A DNA stretch of 64,000 nt from Gammaproteobacteria bacterium Ga0077536. GTDB taxonomy: Bacteria; Pseudomonadota; Gammaproteobacteria; Ga0077536. The notes under the pieces are model-generated. The model saw only the letters and a list, made by a program, of their open reading frames with translations, was not told the DNA's origin and did no database searches. The stretch's first letter is position 1. Every line of letters starts with the position of its first letter. Location: assembly GCA_001464935.1 (NCBI GenBank), contig LNEL01000037.1:39274-103273 (forward strand), in the 5' to 3' direction. The position numbers and the translations under genes are program-made. Positions 54,988 through 63,252 of this stretch are shown piece after piece.

Positions 54988-54994
54988 GGATACT
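54966..54994 (+). promoter_or_regulatory. Candidate sigma-70-type promoter for the small peptide gene
   Basis: TTCAAA (54966-54971) and GATACT (54989-54994) are spaced by 17 bases, each with four of six consensus matches. A start near 55001 would give a leader of about 28 bases ending in the ribosome site. Confidence 0.35.
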
Positions 54995-55012
54995 GGCGCC
55001 GTAGCACTTTTG

Positions 55013-55025
55013 AAAAGGAGGTGAT
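55013..55025 (+). promoter_or_regulatory. Exceptionally long Shine-Dalgarno sequence
   Basis: AAGGAGGTGATCC is a full 13-base complement of the conserved 3' end of 16S rRNA. The GGAGG core lies 7 bases before the ATG at 55029, the ideal distance. It implies very strong translation of the short ORF. Confidence 0.75.
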
Positions 55026-55028
55026 CCA

Positions 55029-55103
55029 ATGTCTAGTGAGATTCACGTGGTATCGACGCAGCCTTTGGATTCCGGCATGACTTCGGTGGAGGCCTCGAAG
55101 TAG
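55029..55103 (+). CDS. 24-residue peptide in its own transcription unit
   Basis: A short frame (starts MSSEIHVVSTQ, ends GMTSVEASK, stop TAG at 55101) follows a complete Shine-Dalgarno sequence and is closed 57 bases later by an intrinsic terminator. The peptide is soluble, Ser/Thr/Val-rich, with no Cys, Trp, Tyr or Phe and no membrane segment. It does not resemble PqqA (no Glu-x3-Tyr), mycofactocin precursors or known leader peptides. No modification enzyme lies beside it. The next gene (MaoC-like) runs convergently. It could be a RiPP-type precursor, a small regulatory peptide or the ORF of a dual-function sRNA. Function unknown. Confidence 0.6.
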   Translation: MSSEIHVVSTQPLDSGMTSVEASK

Positions 55104-55160
55104 GGCGGAAGTTCACGGAAAGTGACTGATATCCAGAGGTTGAAGATATTCGATCTCACT

Positions 55161-55188
55161 GAAGGCCGCAGCGATGCGGCCTTCTTTT
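55161..55188 (+). terminator. Intrinsic terminator
   Basis: GAAGGCCGCA (55161-55170) pairs perfectly with TGCGGCCTTC (55175-55184) around a GCGA tetraloop, followed by TTTT. It ends the small peptide unit, and it lies 43 bases from the end of the convergent MaoC-like gene. Confidence 0.9.
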
Positions 55189-55230
55189 ATGGTGGGCCCG
55201 GCAGCAGCAGCCCAAGCGGGCACGCAGGCG

Positions 55231-56112
55231 TCAGGCCGGAACGGTCGCCGCCGACGCCAGGCTGGCCAGCGTCACCAGCCCTATCTCGGCGTGAAAGAGC
55301 CGTTCGCCACGCGCCGTGTACGCATGACACTGGTGCACGAGGCGCGCGTCGGCATCGTTTTCCTCACTGACGATCAGATTGACCCGGTCATTGCTGCGCA
55401 GGCGATCGAGTACATCGCGGTCGGTCGTGATCTGGTGATGCGAGTAGACCATCGGGCGCGCGATGAAATCGTGCCGATGATGCAGACCGCGCTCGAGCAG
55501 CGCGCTCGACAGCAGGCTCGCCGGATACAGTTCCGGGAAGTGCACGCGATCGTCGAGTTCGTCGAAGTAGCGGAAGGCGTCGATGCCAGCCGCGGACAGA
55601 AAATTCTTCGCGTTCGAGGTCAGCATGAACTTGCGCTTCAGAAACCAGCGCCCGCCCGGCACCACGCTGCGATCGGGCAGGCCGTCGAGCAGCAGCGCGA
55701 ACGCGAGTTCGTCCGGCAGGGGAGCGGGCGGGCCATTGCTGGTGCGCAGGCTGCCAATCACCGCGGTGCGTCCGTTGCGCTTCATCACGAAGCGGCTCGA
55801 CAGGCCATCCCCACTCGCGTCGGTCAAAGCCGGCTTGACCGCGACCGACAGCATGTCGCCGGCCCGCACCGCATCGACATAACGGATGTTCAGCGTGCTG
55901 TAGCGCTGCATGTCGTCGACGCCCGCCTGTCGCCGCGCTTCCCGGACCGCTTCGAGCAGCCACGCACCCAACTGGAAACCGAGCGCAATCGGCCCGCCGA
56001 ACGGGTTGCCAGCGATCCGTTGCCACTTGTGCTTGTCGTGGAACGGATTGAAGTCGTCCGATGCGAAACGGGCGACGTCGATGTGAAACGGCGTATAGGT
56101 GATCTCGAACAC
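55231..56112 (-). CDS. MaoC-like acyl-CoA hydratase/dehydratase
   Basis: 293 residues from a GTG at 56112 (VFEITYTPFHID). The hydratase-2 motif appears as ASDDFNPFHD, with the catalytic Asp/His pair expected in it, followed by GGPIALGFQLGAWLLE, the start of the hotdog central helix. A second, degenerate half follows. Such proteins hydrate enoyl-CoA to (R)-3-hydroxyacyl-CoA in fatty acid, sterol or hydrocarbon breakdown. The frame is open to 56451 through the repeat region and lacks coding character there. It converges with the small peptide unit. Confidence 0.8.
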   Translation of the reverse strand: MFEITYTPFHIDVARFASDDFNPFHDKHKWQRIAGNPFGGPIALGFQLGAWLLEAVREARRQAGVDDMQRYSTLNIRYVDAVRAGDMLSVAVKPALTDASGDGLSSRFVMKRNGRTAVIGSLRTSNGPPAPLPDELAFALLLDGLPDRSVVPGGRWFLKRKFMLTSNAKNFLSAAGIDAFRYFDELDDRVHFPELYPASLLSSALLERGLHHRHDFIARPMVYSHHQITTDRDVLDRLRSNDRVNLIVSEENDADARLVHQCHAYTARGERLFHAEIGLVTLASLASAATVPA

Positions 56113-56479
56113 GGCGCGCAGCCTTCCATGGACTCGTGACCCGGATATCGGCCGCTCCGGCGCGACACTGGAGGAGTCTGCGGGGAATCGGGAAAATCTC
56201 TCGCCACTAACCCGGGCGAACGCCCAGCGTCGTAGGTTGGGCTGACGCAGGAAGCCCAACACACGAGGCACGACCCCCAGATCAACGGCGATGCCGCTTC
56301 GCCAGGTCGCGGCAACAGGCCGTGATGGGCGCCGACACGAATCGGCGTTCAATGTCGGGCTTCCTTCGTCAGCCCAATCGACCTCCGCCGCTTGCGCAGT
56401 CGCGCCCTCAAATCTCGGTGTTCTCGGTGGGCAACACGTGCATGCCAGCACGCAGCCACGCCAATGTGCGCTCAGCGAT
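56113..56479. repeat. Gene-free stretch with palindromic repeats
   Basis: Bases 56236-56260 hold GTTGGGCT-N9-AGCCCAAC and 56354-56378 an inverted, slightly diverged copy of the same 25-mer, so the two form a larger inverted pair. 56413-56432 is a half-site of the GCCACCGAG repeat family (TCTCGGTGTTCTCGGTGG). No gene is visible. Confidence 0.75.
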
Positions 56480-57382
56480 TCAGTCGGCGTCCATCGCCGC
56501 CTGCCCGGTGAGGTGCTGCGCGAGACGCTGGCCCAGGTCGTCGATGGCCGTCGTGATGGTGGCTTCGAAATCCCCGCGTGCGATCCCGGCGTCGCGCGAC
56601 AGCACCTGCAGCGGGCTGCGATAGGCCAGGCGGCGCTCGCTGGCGTTCCCCGCTGTGCCGCAGTCGCGCGTCCGTGCGCGCGCCACGATGATCAGGCGGT
56701 ACTGATACCCGGGCTCGAATTCGAGTTCGAGCCCGGCGATGTCGATCCCCGCCAGCCGCGCCGGCGCAGCGCAGTCGGTGGTGCCGCCGTCCGTGTCGCG
56801 CGACGCCGCGCGGCCGCTGCGCACGAGCCGCTCGACCGCGGCGCTCGTGAGGCGGCCGGTCAGCCGGGTGGTGAAGTCGAGGTCGGGCACCAGCGTGTGC
56901 GTGACGGCGTTCGTGTCGGCCTCGTTCGAGCCGCTCTGTTGCAACGTGTCGACCAGGGTTTCGGTGACGCCGGCCACGGCCAGACTGCCTACCAACACAC
57001 CGGCGCAAGGGCCGAACAGCGGACCGAGGCCGGCACAGAGCATCAGCGAGGAATTCACGGCACCCTCGTAGGGCATCGGCTGGCCCGCGATCCCGGCCGC
57101 GCGATATTGCGGCCGCAGCGTCCCGCGCGTGATCAGCTGCACGTCCTGCGGCGGCAGCGCGCGCAGGATCAGCGGGCCGGTGCCGGGTGATGGCAATCCG
57201 GGTTGCCGTGCGCAGCCGGCGAGCAGGGCCAGCATGATCAGGGCGGCCACGCAGCGGACGAAGCGGGCGGCGCGGATCCTGATGCAGCAGGGAACGATGG
57301 CGCGAGGCGCGGGTGTGTGTGCCACCGCGATGGTTTGAGACTCGGGCGGCAGCCGCGCTCGCTCGCGAGCCTGCGCTGTCAT
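56480..57382 (-). CDS. Lipoprotein of unknown function, coupled to copD
   Basis: About 300 residues if begun at the ATG at 57382, which overlaps the copD stop as ATGA. A lipobox (LALLAGC) puts the modified Cys at about residue 58, an unusually long leader, so a GTG or the ATG just before MLALLAGC may be the real start. The mature part has a Gly-rich hydrophobic stretch (LCAGLGPLFGPCAGVLVGSL) and a C-terminal helix (ATITTAIDDLGQRLAQHL). Not recognised; the context suggests an envelope role alongside copper handling or a simple operon passenger. Confidence 0.65.
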   Translation of the reverse strand: MTAQARERARLPPESQTIAVAHTPAPRAIVPCCIRIRAARFVRCVAALIMLALLAGCARQPGLPSPGTGPLILRALPPQDVQLITRGTLRPQYRAAGIAGQPMPYEGAVNSSLMLCAGLGPLFGPCAGVLVGSLAVAGVTETLVDTLQQSGSNEADTNAVTHTLVPDLDFTTRLTGRLTSAAVERLVRSGRAASRDTDGGTTDCAAPARLAGIDIAGLELEFEPGYQYRLIIVARARTRDCGTAGNASERRLAYRSPLQVLSRDAGIARGDFEATITTAIDDLGQRLAQHLTGQAAMDAD

Positions 57383-58980
57383 TCCCGGTAGAACAGCAGC
57401 AACAGCCCGATGGCGACGAGACTGCCCGTCCACAGCACCCCGGTGATGCGCGGCGCGGGTGGCGGCAGGCGCAGTTCGAGCCAGCGGCCGACGCCGGCGA
57501 GCACCGCGAACACCGCGATGCTCGCGTGCGATACCTCGATCAGGAATTCCTGCTTGGTGCCGAGCGCGGTATGGGTGTGCGTCAGCATGACCGCGCCGCC
57601 GAGAAAACACAGCAGCGGAAACGTGTAGCGCCAGCGCGTGGCCGCCAGCGCCCCGACCTGCACGCGCCACTCCATCACGCCGATCACGAGCGGCAGCAGG
57701 GTCGCCAGCCGGTGCTGCACGACGGAGGGGCTGCGCAGTTGCTCGAAAAAGCCCTCGTTGCCGAGCGGCCAGCCCGTGGGTTGGACGATCACCTGCAGAA
57801 ACACCGCGAACGGCAGGAACACCAGCGGCCAGTGGCGCGCCCATTCTGCGAGACGCAGGCGATGCATGATCGCGAGCACCCCGATCAGCAGCACGAAGGC
57901 ACCGGAGATGTTGTGATTGAAGTTGCTTTGCGCGCGTTCGGTCGCCGTCGACGGGTTGAAGAAGTCGAGCGGCGAGTAGTAGTCCGCGAGCAGCGCCGCG
58001 TAATCGGGGGGCGTCAGCTGCGGCGGCTTGGCGGAAAGCGTGTCGATGACTTCGGCGAGCGTCGCACGTTCGGTCTGAAGGTCAGCCGCCGGTGGCGTTG
58101 CTGCGAGGCTGGCGCCAAGCAACATGATCGCGAGCAGCGCGAACAGCTCGGCCTCGACGAACGCCGGCACCCGCGACAGCGCGCCGTGCCGCTCGCCCGA
58201 AGCGCGCCAGTGTCGCGTGTGCCGATGATTCAGCGCGGCGAGCGTCAGCGCAATCGCGAACAGCAGCCCTTTGGCGATGACCATGATGCCGTAGTTGGTG
58301 CCGATCACCGACGCCCAGTCGCCGACGTAAAGCGTGGCGATATACGTGCCGGCGCCGAGCAGGGTGACGACGCAGGCGAGCCCCAGCGGTGAGAAGTGTG
58401 CGAGCAGGCGCGGCCACAGATCGCTGTGCGGCTCGTGCCGTGCATCCTTGCACAACAGCAGGCCCATCACGCCACCGACCCACACGATCGCCGCAACCTG
58501 ATGCAGGATGGTCACCACCATCAGTGTGGCCACGTGTTCGAGCCTGCTCACCGCATGCACGACCCACGCGCCGCTGACGATCATCGCCGCCATTGCGGCG
58601 AGTGTGCACGCCCAGCGCAGCCGGCTGTGCACATCGCCGCGCAGCCAGAGCAGCAGCACACCGAAGCCGAGCACGAGGCCGAGCCTGAAACAGCTCGCGC
58701 GCGCATAGCCCGTGGCGAGATAGTCGAGGACGGGCCACACGCCTTCTTCGTCGGCCAGACCCCAGGGACCGACGAGCAGCACGCCGGCGAGTGCCAGCGC
58801 GGTGACGAACATGGCGAGGCTCGCGACGCGCAGCACGCGTGCCTCGTATGGCGTGGCCGTCGCGCGCACCGCCGGCCGCAACACGGCGAGCACGAACACC
58901 ACGCCACCGACGCCGGCCGCGAGACCGATCAGCGCCAGTGCGTGGAGCAGAACATTCAGATAACCGGCGAGTTGAACCAT
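57379..58980 (-). CDS. copD: Copper resistance protein CopD-like, multi-helix membrane protein
   Basis: 533 residues from the ATG at 58980 with about a dozen membrane helices. The N-terminal half is a CopD domain (VGGVVFVLAVLRPAV, ILHQVAAIVWVGGVMGLL, GTYIATLYVGDW, NYGIMVIAKGLLFAIALTLA). The C-terminal half is a separate membrane region (NHNISGAFVLLIGVLAIMHR, LTHTHTALG with His-rich ends). CopD works with CopC to move copper across the inner membrane. The gene follows copC by 7 bases and overlaps the lipoprotein gene by 4. Confidence 0.88.
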   Translation of the reverse strand: MVQLAGYLNVLLHALALIGLAAGVGGVVFVLAVLRPAVRATATPYEARVLRVASLAMFVTALALAGVLLVGPWGLADEEGVWPVLDYLATGYARASCFRLGLVLGFGVLLLWLRGDVHSRLRWACTLAAMAAMIVSGAWVVHAVSRLEHVATLMVVTILHQVAAIVWVGGVMGLLLCKDARHEPHSDLWPRLLAHFSPLGLACVVTLLGAGTYIATLYVGDWASVIGTNYGIMVIAKGLLFAIALTLAALNHRHTRHWRASGERHGALSRVPAFVEAELFALLAIMLLGASLAATPPAADLQTERATLAEVIDTLSAKPPQLTPPDYAALLADYYSPLDFFNPSTATERAQSNFNHNISGAFVLLIGVLAIMHRLRLAEWARHWPLVFLPFAVFLQVIVQPTGWPLGNEGFFEQLRSPSVVQHRLATLLPLVIGVMEWRVQVGALAATRWRYTFPLLCFLGGAVMLTHTHTALGTKQEFLIEVSHASIAVFAVLAGVGRWLELRLPPPAPRITGVLWTGSLVAIGLLLLFYRE

Positions 58981-58987
58981 CGGGGCG

Positions 58988-59353
58988 TCACGGCAATCCC
59001 TGCAGCGTGAAGCGCAGGACGCCTTGCGTTGCATGGCCGTCGGTGGCCAGCACCTTGTAATGCAGCGTGTAGGGGCCGGCCTTGAGGTCCTGCGGCAGCG
59101 TCACGCGGATCACAGCCGGTTCGCGCGCGATGTCGGTCAGGGCCTGGGTCGCGCCGTCGGCGCGATCGAGCTTCACGTGCGCGAGCTTTTTCTCGAGCTT
59201 CGCGTTGAACTTGAGCACGATTTCAGTGGGCACGCGCGTGAGCACCGCCCGATCGGCGGGGCTCGAGCTGACCACGACGGCGTGGGCCAGCGCGTTGCCG
59301 GCGATGGCAAGTGCGCCGATCACGGCGAGCAGATATTGGAGGCAGCGAGTCAT
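58988..59353 (-). CDS. copC: Periplasmic copper-binding protein CopC
   Basis: 121 residues. A signal peptide is cleaved after ALA so that the mature protein begins with His (HAVVVSSSPADRAVL), the N-terminal copper-binding brace of CopC. The remainder (EIVLKFNAKLEKKL, GPYTLHYKVLATDGHATQGV) contains the second conserved His/Asp group. It hands copper to CopD, encoded 7 bases downstream. Confidence 0.93.
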   Translation of the reverse strand: MTRCLQYLLAVIGALAIAGNALAHAVVVSSSPADRAVLTRVPTEIVLKFNAKLEKKLAHVKLDRADGATQALTDIAREPAVIRVTLPQDLKAGPYTLHYKVLATDGHATQGVLRFTLQGLP

Positions 59354-59459
59354 CGATGAATTTTAGCGGATCTCGTTCGACTCGCGTGATCAGAATCGGG
59401 CATGGACCCACTGTCCGGTACGGGATGACAATGCACCCTCCAGACAGGGGAAATGTTCG

Positions 59460-59852
59460 ATGCCTGTATTCGTCGTCAGACTCGGCTCACCGCGTACGGC
59501 GCAGGAGGGCCTGCGGCTCGGCACCGTCCGTCGCCCACCGCGCGGCGTGCCGAAGGCCGATTTCGCCCGCCTCGATTATTACGACGTGTGGGTGCCGCAG
59601 CTCGCGCCGAGCCAGGCGCTGCTGAGCGTGGTCGGCGGCCCGCGTGAAGTCGCCGCGCAATGGCCGCGCTTCGAGCGCCAGTTCCTCACCGAGATGAAAG
59701 CCCCGGCGTCGGCGCAGTTGCTGGACCTGCTGGCCGCGATGTCGCACCGGTCGAATTTCGCCGTGGGCTGCTACTGCGCCGATGAATCCCGCTGTCATCG
59801 GTCGCTGCTGCGACGCCTGCTGGCGGCGCGCGGGGCGTGCCTGTCGGCCTGA
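59460..59852 (+). CDS. DUF488 family protein
   Basis: 130 residues. The DUF488 pattern is clear: RLGSPRTAQEGLRLGTVRRP, YYDVWVPQLAPS, and the C-terminal Cys/Arg motif GCYCADESRCHRSLLRRLL. Members are small cytoplasmic proteins of unknown function. The gene is divergent from copC and not linked to the following operon by any overlap. Confidence 0.88.
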   Translation: MPVFVVRLGSPRTAQEGLRLGTVRRPPRGVPKADFARLDYYDVWVPQLAPSQALLSVVGGPREVAAQWPRFERQFLTEMKAPASAQLLDLLAAMSHRSNFAVGCYCADESRCHRSLLRRLLAARGACLSA

Positions 59853-60003
59853 GAGTCTCTCGCGCGCCCGCACAGACCGGGGCGACTGCCGCGCGCGTCA
59901 GCGGTTTTCGCGCAGACGCCCTGCTGGATTCGCGATCGCCGACCGCTACTGACAGAGGAGGCGCTCCCCTATACTGCGGACACTTTCCCGCGGAACCGAT
60001 CCC

Positions 60004-60432
60004 ATGGCACATCACCTCTCCGGCGCCGAGCGCGAATCCTTCCTGGCCGAGGCGCGTGTGGCGGTCATCAGCATCGCCTGCGCCGGACGCGGGCCACTGT
60101 CGGTGCCGATCTGGTACAGCTACGTGCCGGGCGGTGAGATTGGCCTGTGGATGGACGGCGCGTCGCGCAAGGTGGCGTTGCTGCGGCGGGCGATGCGTCT
60201 CACGCTGGTCGTGCAGGACACGTCGCGCCCGTATCGCTATGTCAGCGTCGAAGGGCCTGTCACGCAGATGAACCCGATCGACTATGACGCCGAACTGCGT
60301 CCACTCGTCGGCCGTTACCTCGGCGAGGCGGCGGTCGATGGCTATCTCGCCGGCTTCGGTGGTCCTGAGGGCGTGCGCGGCGATGTCTGCGTGCGCGTGC
60401 GGCCCGAGCACTGGCGCGCCGAACAACTGTGA
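60004..60432 (+). CDS. Pyridoxamine 5'-phosphate oxidase-like flavin-binding protein
   Basis: 142 residues in the split-barrel flavin-binding fold: MAHHLSGAERESFLAEARVA, GPLSVPIWYSYVPGGEIGLW, RYVSVEGPVTQM. The small size fits the PNPOx-like F420- or FMN-dependent reductase group. The product is probably a cytoplasmic redox enzyme of unknown substrate. It starts a three-gene operon (4 bases before the next ATG). Confidence 0.82.
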   Translation: MAHHLSGAERESFLAEARVAVISIACAGRGPLSVPIWYSYVPGGEIGLWMDGASRKVALLRRAMRLTLVVQDTSRPYRYVSVEGPVTQMNPIDYDAELRPLVGRYLGEAAVDGYLAGFGGPEGVRGDVCVRVRPEHWRAEQL

Positions 60433-60436
60433 ACCG

Positions 60437-61393
60437 ATGAGCGACGAGGACTGGCAGCCGCTGCACGCGGGCGAACTCGCTTTGCAGCGGCGGGCAGGCG
60501 TGGCCGGGCGCATCGGCGAGATCGCGCGCCGCGTAATTCGCGATCACATGCCCGATCAGCACCGCGAGTTCTTCGCCCTGCTGCCGACCGTCCTGCTCGG
60601 CGCGGTCGACGCCGACGGCTGGCCCGTGGCGACGATGCTCGCCGACGATCCCGGCTTCATGCAGTCGCCCGATCCGTACCATCTGCACCTGCGCGCGGCG
60701 GGCGACGCCGATGATCCCGTGCTCGCCGCGTTGACACCAGGCGCGCAGGTCGGCGTGCTGGGCCTGCAGCCGCATACGCGCCGGCGCAACCGCATGAACG
60801 GTGAGGTCCTGGCGCGCGACGCCGCGGGCCTGCGGGTAAAGGTGATCCACAGCTTCGGCAACTGCCCGAAGTACATCCAGGGCCGTGAGCCGCAGCGCCG
60901 TGCGCCGTCTGCCGCCGGGCCGACGCAACGCGGCGGCCCGCTGCTCGGCGCGGCGCTGCAGGCGCGCATCGAACGCGCGGACACCTTCTTCATTGCCAGC
61001 GCCGCCGCCGTCATGCCCGATGCTGCGCACGGCGTCGACGTGTCGCATCGCGGCGGCCTGCCAGGCTTCGTGCAGTGCACGGAGGAGGGCGGTCACAGTG
61101 TGCTGACGATCCCCGATTACCTCGGCAACTATCTGTTCAACACGCTCGGCAATCTCGCGCTGAATCCGCGCTGCGGCCTGCTGTTCGTCGATTACGACGA
61201 CGGCAGCCTGTTGCATGTGGCCGGCCGCGCCGAGGTGATCTGGGACGGGCCCGCGGTGACGGCGCACGCGGGCGCCGAGCGGCTGTTGCGGATCGTCGTC
61301 GAGCGCAGCGTGCTGCGGACGGCGGCACTGCCGCTGCGCTGGAGCGCGCCGGCCTGGTCGCCCGTGCTGCCCGGCTTCACGGATAGCCGATGA
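60437..61393 (+). CDS. PNPOx-like flavin-nucleotide-binding protein
   Basis: 318 residues from the ATG at 60437. It has a helical N-terminus (RIGEIARRVIRDHMPDQHRE), then a split-barrel domain (FFALLPTVLLGAVDADGWPV, RRRNRMNGEVLARD, FGNCPKYIQGREP) and a second barrel half (FFIASAA, IPDYLGNYLFNTLGNLALNP, CGLLFVDYDDGSLLHVAGRA). The family is found in oxidoreductases with FMN-binding and ferredoxin-linked relatives. Its stop overlaps the transporter start (ATGA). Confidence 0.85.
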   Translation: MSDEDWQPLHAGELALQRRAGVAGRIGEIARRVIRDHMPDQHREFFALLPTVLLGAVDADGWPVATMLADDPGFMQSPDPYHLHLRAAGDADDPVLAALTPGAQVGVLGLQPHTRRRNRMNGEVLARDAAGLRVKVIHSFGNCPKYIQGREPQRRAPSAAGPTQRGGPLLGAALQARIERADTFFIASAAAVMPDAAHGVDVSHRGGLPGFVQCTEEGGHSVLTIPDYLGNYLFNTLGNLALNPRCGLLFVDYDDGSLLHVAGRAEVIWDGPAVTAHAGAERLLRIVVERSVLRTAALPLRWSAPAWSPVLPGFTDSR

Positions 61394-62598
61394 CAGAGGT
61401 CGCCGCCGCCGGCTCACATTGGCGGATGCTGGGGCTGGCCGTCACCGCGCAGGTCGCGGTGTCGATCATCATTCAGGGTGTGCCGACGCTCGCGCCGTTC
61501 CTGCAGGCCGATTTGTCGCTGACCCGCGCCCAGGTCGGTTTCTTCAATTCGGCGCTGATGTGCGGTTCGCTGCTCGCGATGTTCGTCGCCGGCTGGGTCG
61601 TCGACATCAAGGGTGAGCGCGTCGCGCTGATTGGCGGCAACATCGTCGTCGGCGTGTTCTGTCTCAGCATGCTGCTGACCGAATCCTTCATCGCCGCGCT
61701 GGTGGTGATGTTCGCCGCCGGCATCGGCGGCGCGTTTCCGACACCGGCCGGCAGCAAGGCCGTGATGGGCTGGTTTCCGCTGCATCAGCGTGGCACGGCG
61801 ATGGGGATCCGACAGACGGGCATCCCCGTTGGCGGCGCGCTCGCCGCCGCGCTGCTGCCGGCGATCGCGCTGGCGGCGGGCTGGCGCATGGCCGTCGCGG
61901 CCGGCGGCATCGGGTGTTTTCTGAGCGCGGCGCTGTGCGCGTATGCGTATCGCAATCCACCGGACGACGACAGCGACACGCCGGGCGTGCGCCCGCCGCC
62001 CGGTGGCGCCTCGATGTTCGATCTGCTGACGCGCGACATCCTGCTGCTGGGCCTGAGCGGCGCGGTGCTGACGCTCGGCCAGTTCACGCTGATCACCTAT
62101 CTCGCGCTGTACCTGAAAGAAACGCAGGGCGTGCCGATTGCCGTGTCCGCGAGCCTGCTCGTGCTCGCGCAGATCGCCGGCGCCGCCGGCCGCATCCTGT
62201 GGGGCGTCGGCAGCGATCGCCTGTTCAGTCACCGGCGCAAGCCCGCGCTGCTGCTCGCCAACGGCATGGCCGCCGTCGGTGCGCTCGCGCTCGGCTGGAT
62301 ACCGGCCGACACGCCGCTGTGGGTGCTGACGCCGCTGGTCACGCTCTATGCGTTCAACACCCTGGGCTGGCATGGCTGTTGGGTGTCGTTGCTCGTCGAA
62401 ACCGCGCGCAGCGCGCAACAGGGCCGCACCGTCGGCCTCGGCATGTCACTGATGTATCCGGGCATCATCCTGCTGCCGCCGCTGTTCGGCTGGTTCGTCG
62501 ATCGCACGCATTCGTGGCCGTGGGCATGGACGCTGCTGTCCGGCCTGCTGGTGCTCGGTATGGCGCTGCTCCTGCCGGTGCGCGAGGGGCGGCGCTGA
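61390..62598 (+). CDS. MFS transporter
   Basis: 402 residues with twelve predicted membrane helices. The helix 2-3 loop motif is GWVVDIKGERVALIGG, and the central FPTPAGSKAVMGWFPLHQRG segment with MGIRQTGIPVGGALAAALLP is typical of CynX/NarK-like anion or sugar-acid MFS members. It is translationally coupled (4-base overlap) to the flavin protein before it, so the operon probably imports and processes a small molecule. Confidence 0.9.
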   Translation: MTEVAAAGSHWRMLGLAVTAQVAVSIIIQGVPTLAPFLQADLSLTRAQVGFFNSALMCGSLLAMFVAGWVVDIKGERVALIGGNIVVGVFCLSMLLTESFIAALVVMFAAGIGGAFPTPAGSKAVMGWFPLHQRGTAMGIRQTGIPVGGALAAALLPAIALAAGWRMAVAAGGIGCFLSAALCAYAYRNPPDDDSDTPGVRPPPGGASMFDLLTRDILLLGLSGAVLTLGQFTLITYLALYLKETQGVPIAVSASLLVLAQIAGAAGRILWGVGSDRLFSHRRKPALLLANGMAAVGALALGWIPADTPLWVLTPLVTLYAFNTLGWHGCWVSLLVETARSAQQGRTVGLGMSLMYPGIILLPPLFGWFVDRTHSWPWAWTLLSGLLVLGMALLLPVREGRR

Positions 62599-62658
62599 CG
62601 GGCCGCGCGACAACGATGACTGTGGTGGCGATTCCGCGGCCTGCCTTGCGCGCACTCT

Positions 62659-63123
62659 TCAACGAACCTCACGCCACTTGAACGCCACGACGGCGAGGCC
62701 TGCGCCGCCGATGCACAGCGCCAGCATGCCGCCCCAGAGGCCCGTGCCGGCGTTGACGTGTGCAATGTCCTCGAGCAGCGTGCGCGCCGCCTGCCCGTCG
62801 GCTTTGAGCCCGAAGGTCGGGACAGCATCGTACGGCACACCCTTGAAGGGGCCGCCACGCTCGACATGAAACCTGAGCACCGTATTCCCCGGTTCCCAGC
62901 GCTCGGCGCCATCACGCCAGGGCATGGCGCGCGTCTCGTAGACGGTCGGATCGTCCGCCAGCTGAAACTCCACCTGCGTATGCTTGCGCGAGCTGCGGTC
63001 GACGACCGCGCTGAGCACCCCTGCGACGCGATCGTAGGCGGCGGGATCGGTGGGCACCGGCCGCGGCGGGTAGATCAGGAACAGCACGCCCATGGCGGCG
63101 ACGAGCGTGCTCAGGAACAGCAT
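62659..63123 (-). CDS. DUF3592-like membrane protein
   Basis: 154 residues with an N-terminal and a C-terminal membrane segment (LFLSTLVAAMGVLFLIYPPR and LALCIGGAGLAVVAFKW) around a beta-rich domain (KHTQVEFQLADDPTVYETRA, LRFHVERGGPFKG), as in DUF3592 proteins. In-frame codons upstream (63124-63165) read IFQLRTRADLIF, which looks like more of the same protein, but there is no ATG, GTG or TTG before the stop. A rare start or a point change is possible. Confidence 0.75.
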   Translation of the reverse strand: MLFLSTLVAAMGVLFLIYPPRPVPTDPAAYDRVAGVLSAVVDRSSRKHTQVEFQLADDPTVYETRAMPWRDGAERWEPGNTVLRFHVERGGPFKGVPYDAVPTFGLKADGQAARTLLEDIAHVNAGTGLWGGMLALCIGGAGLAVVAFKWREVR

Positions 63124-63252
63124 GAAGATCAGATCGGCGCGGGTGCGGAGTTGGAATATCGGTGGGGTGTCATCTCAACCGGGATTATCGTGACCCATGC
63201 GCAGCTGGCAGGGGTCACTGGCGGTGAGCAACGATCTACAGATCGGTGGCGA

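Noticed and set aside
54919..54990. A cyclic-di-GMP (GEMM) riboswitch
   Set aside because: It has a GAAA-capped stem, but the conserved GEMM junction bases and the second stem-loop are absent.
55013..55025. 16S rRNA 3' end fragment on the minus strand
   Set aside because: The match to the rRNA end stops after about 14 bases and continues into an unrelated sequence; function as a Shine-Dalgarno before an ATG explains it better.
57313..58392. 359-residue plus-strand frame opposite copD
   Set aside because: Arg/Gln-rich shadow; copD is clear.
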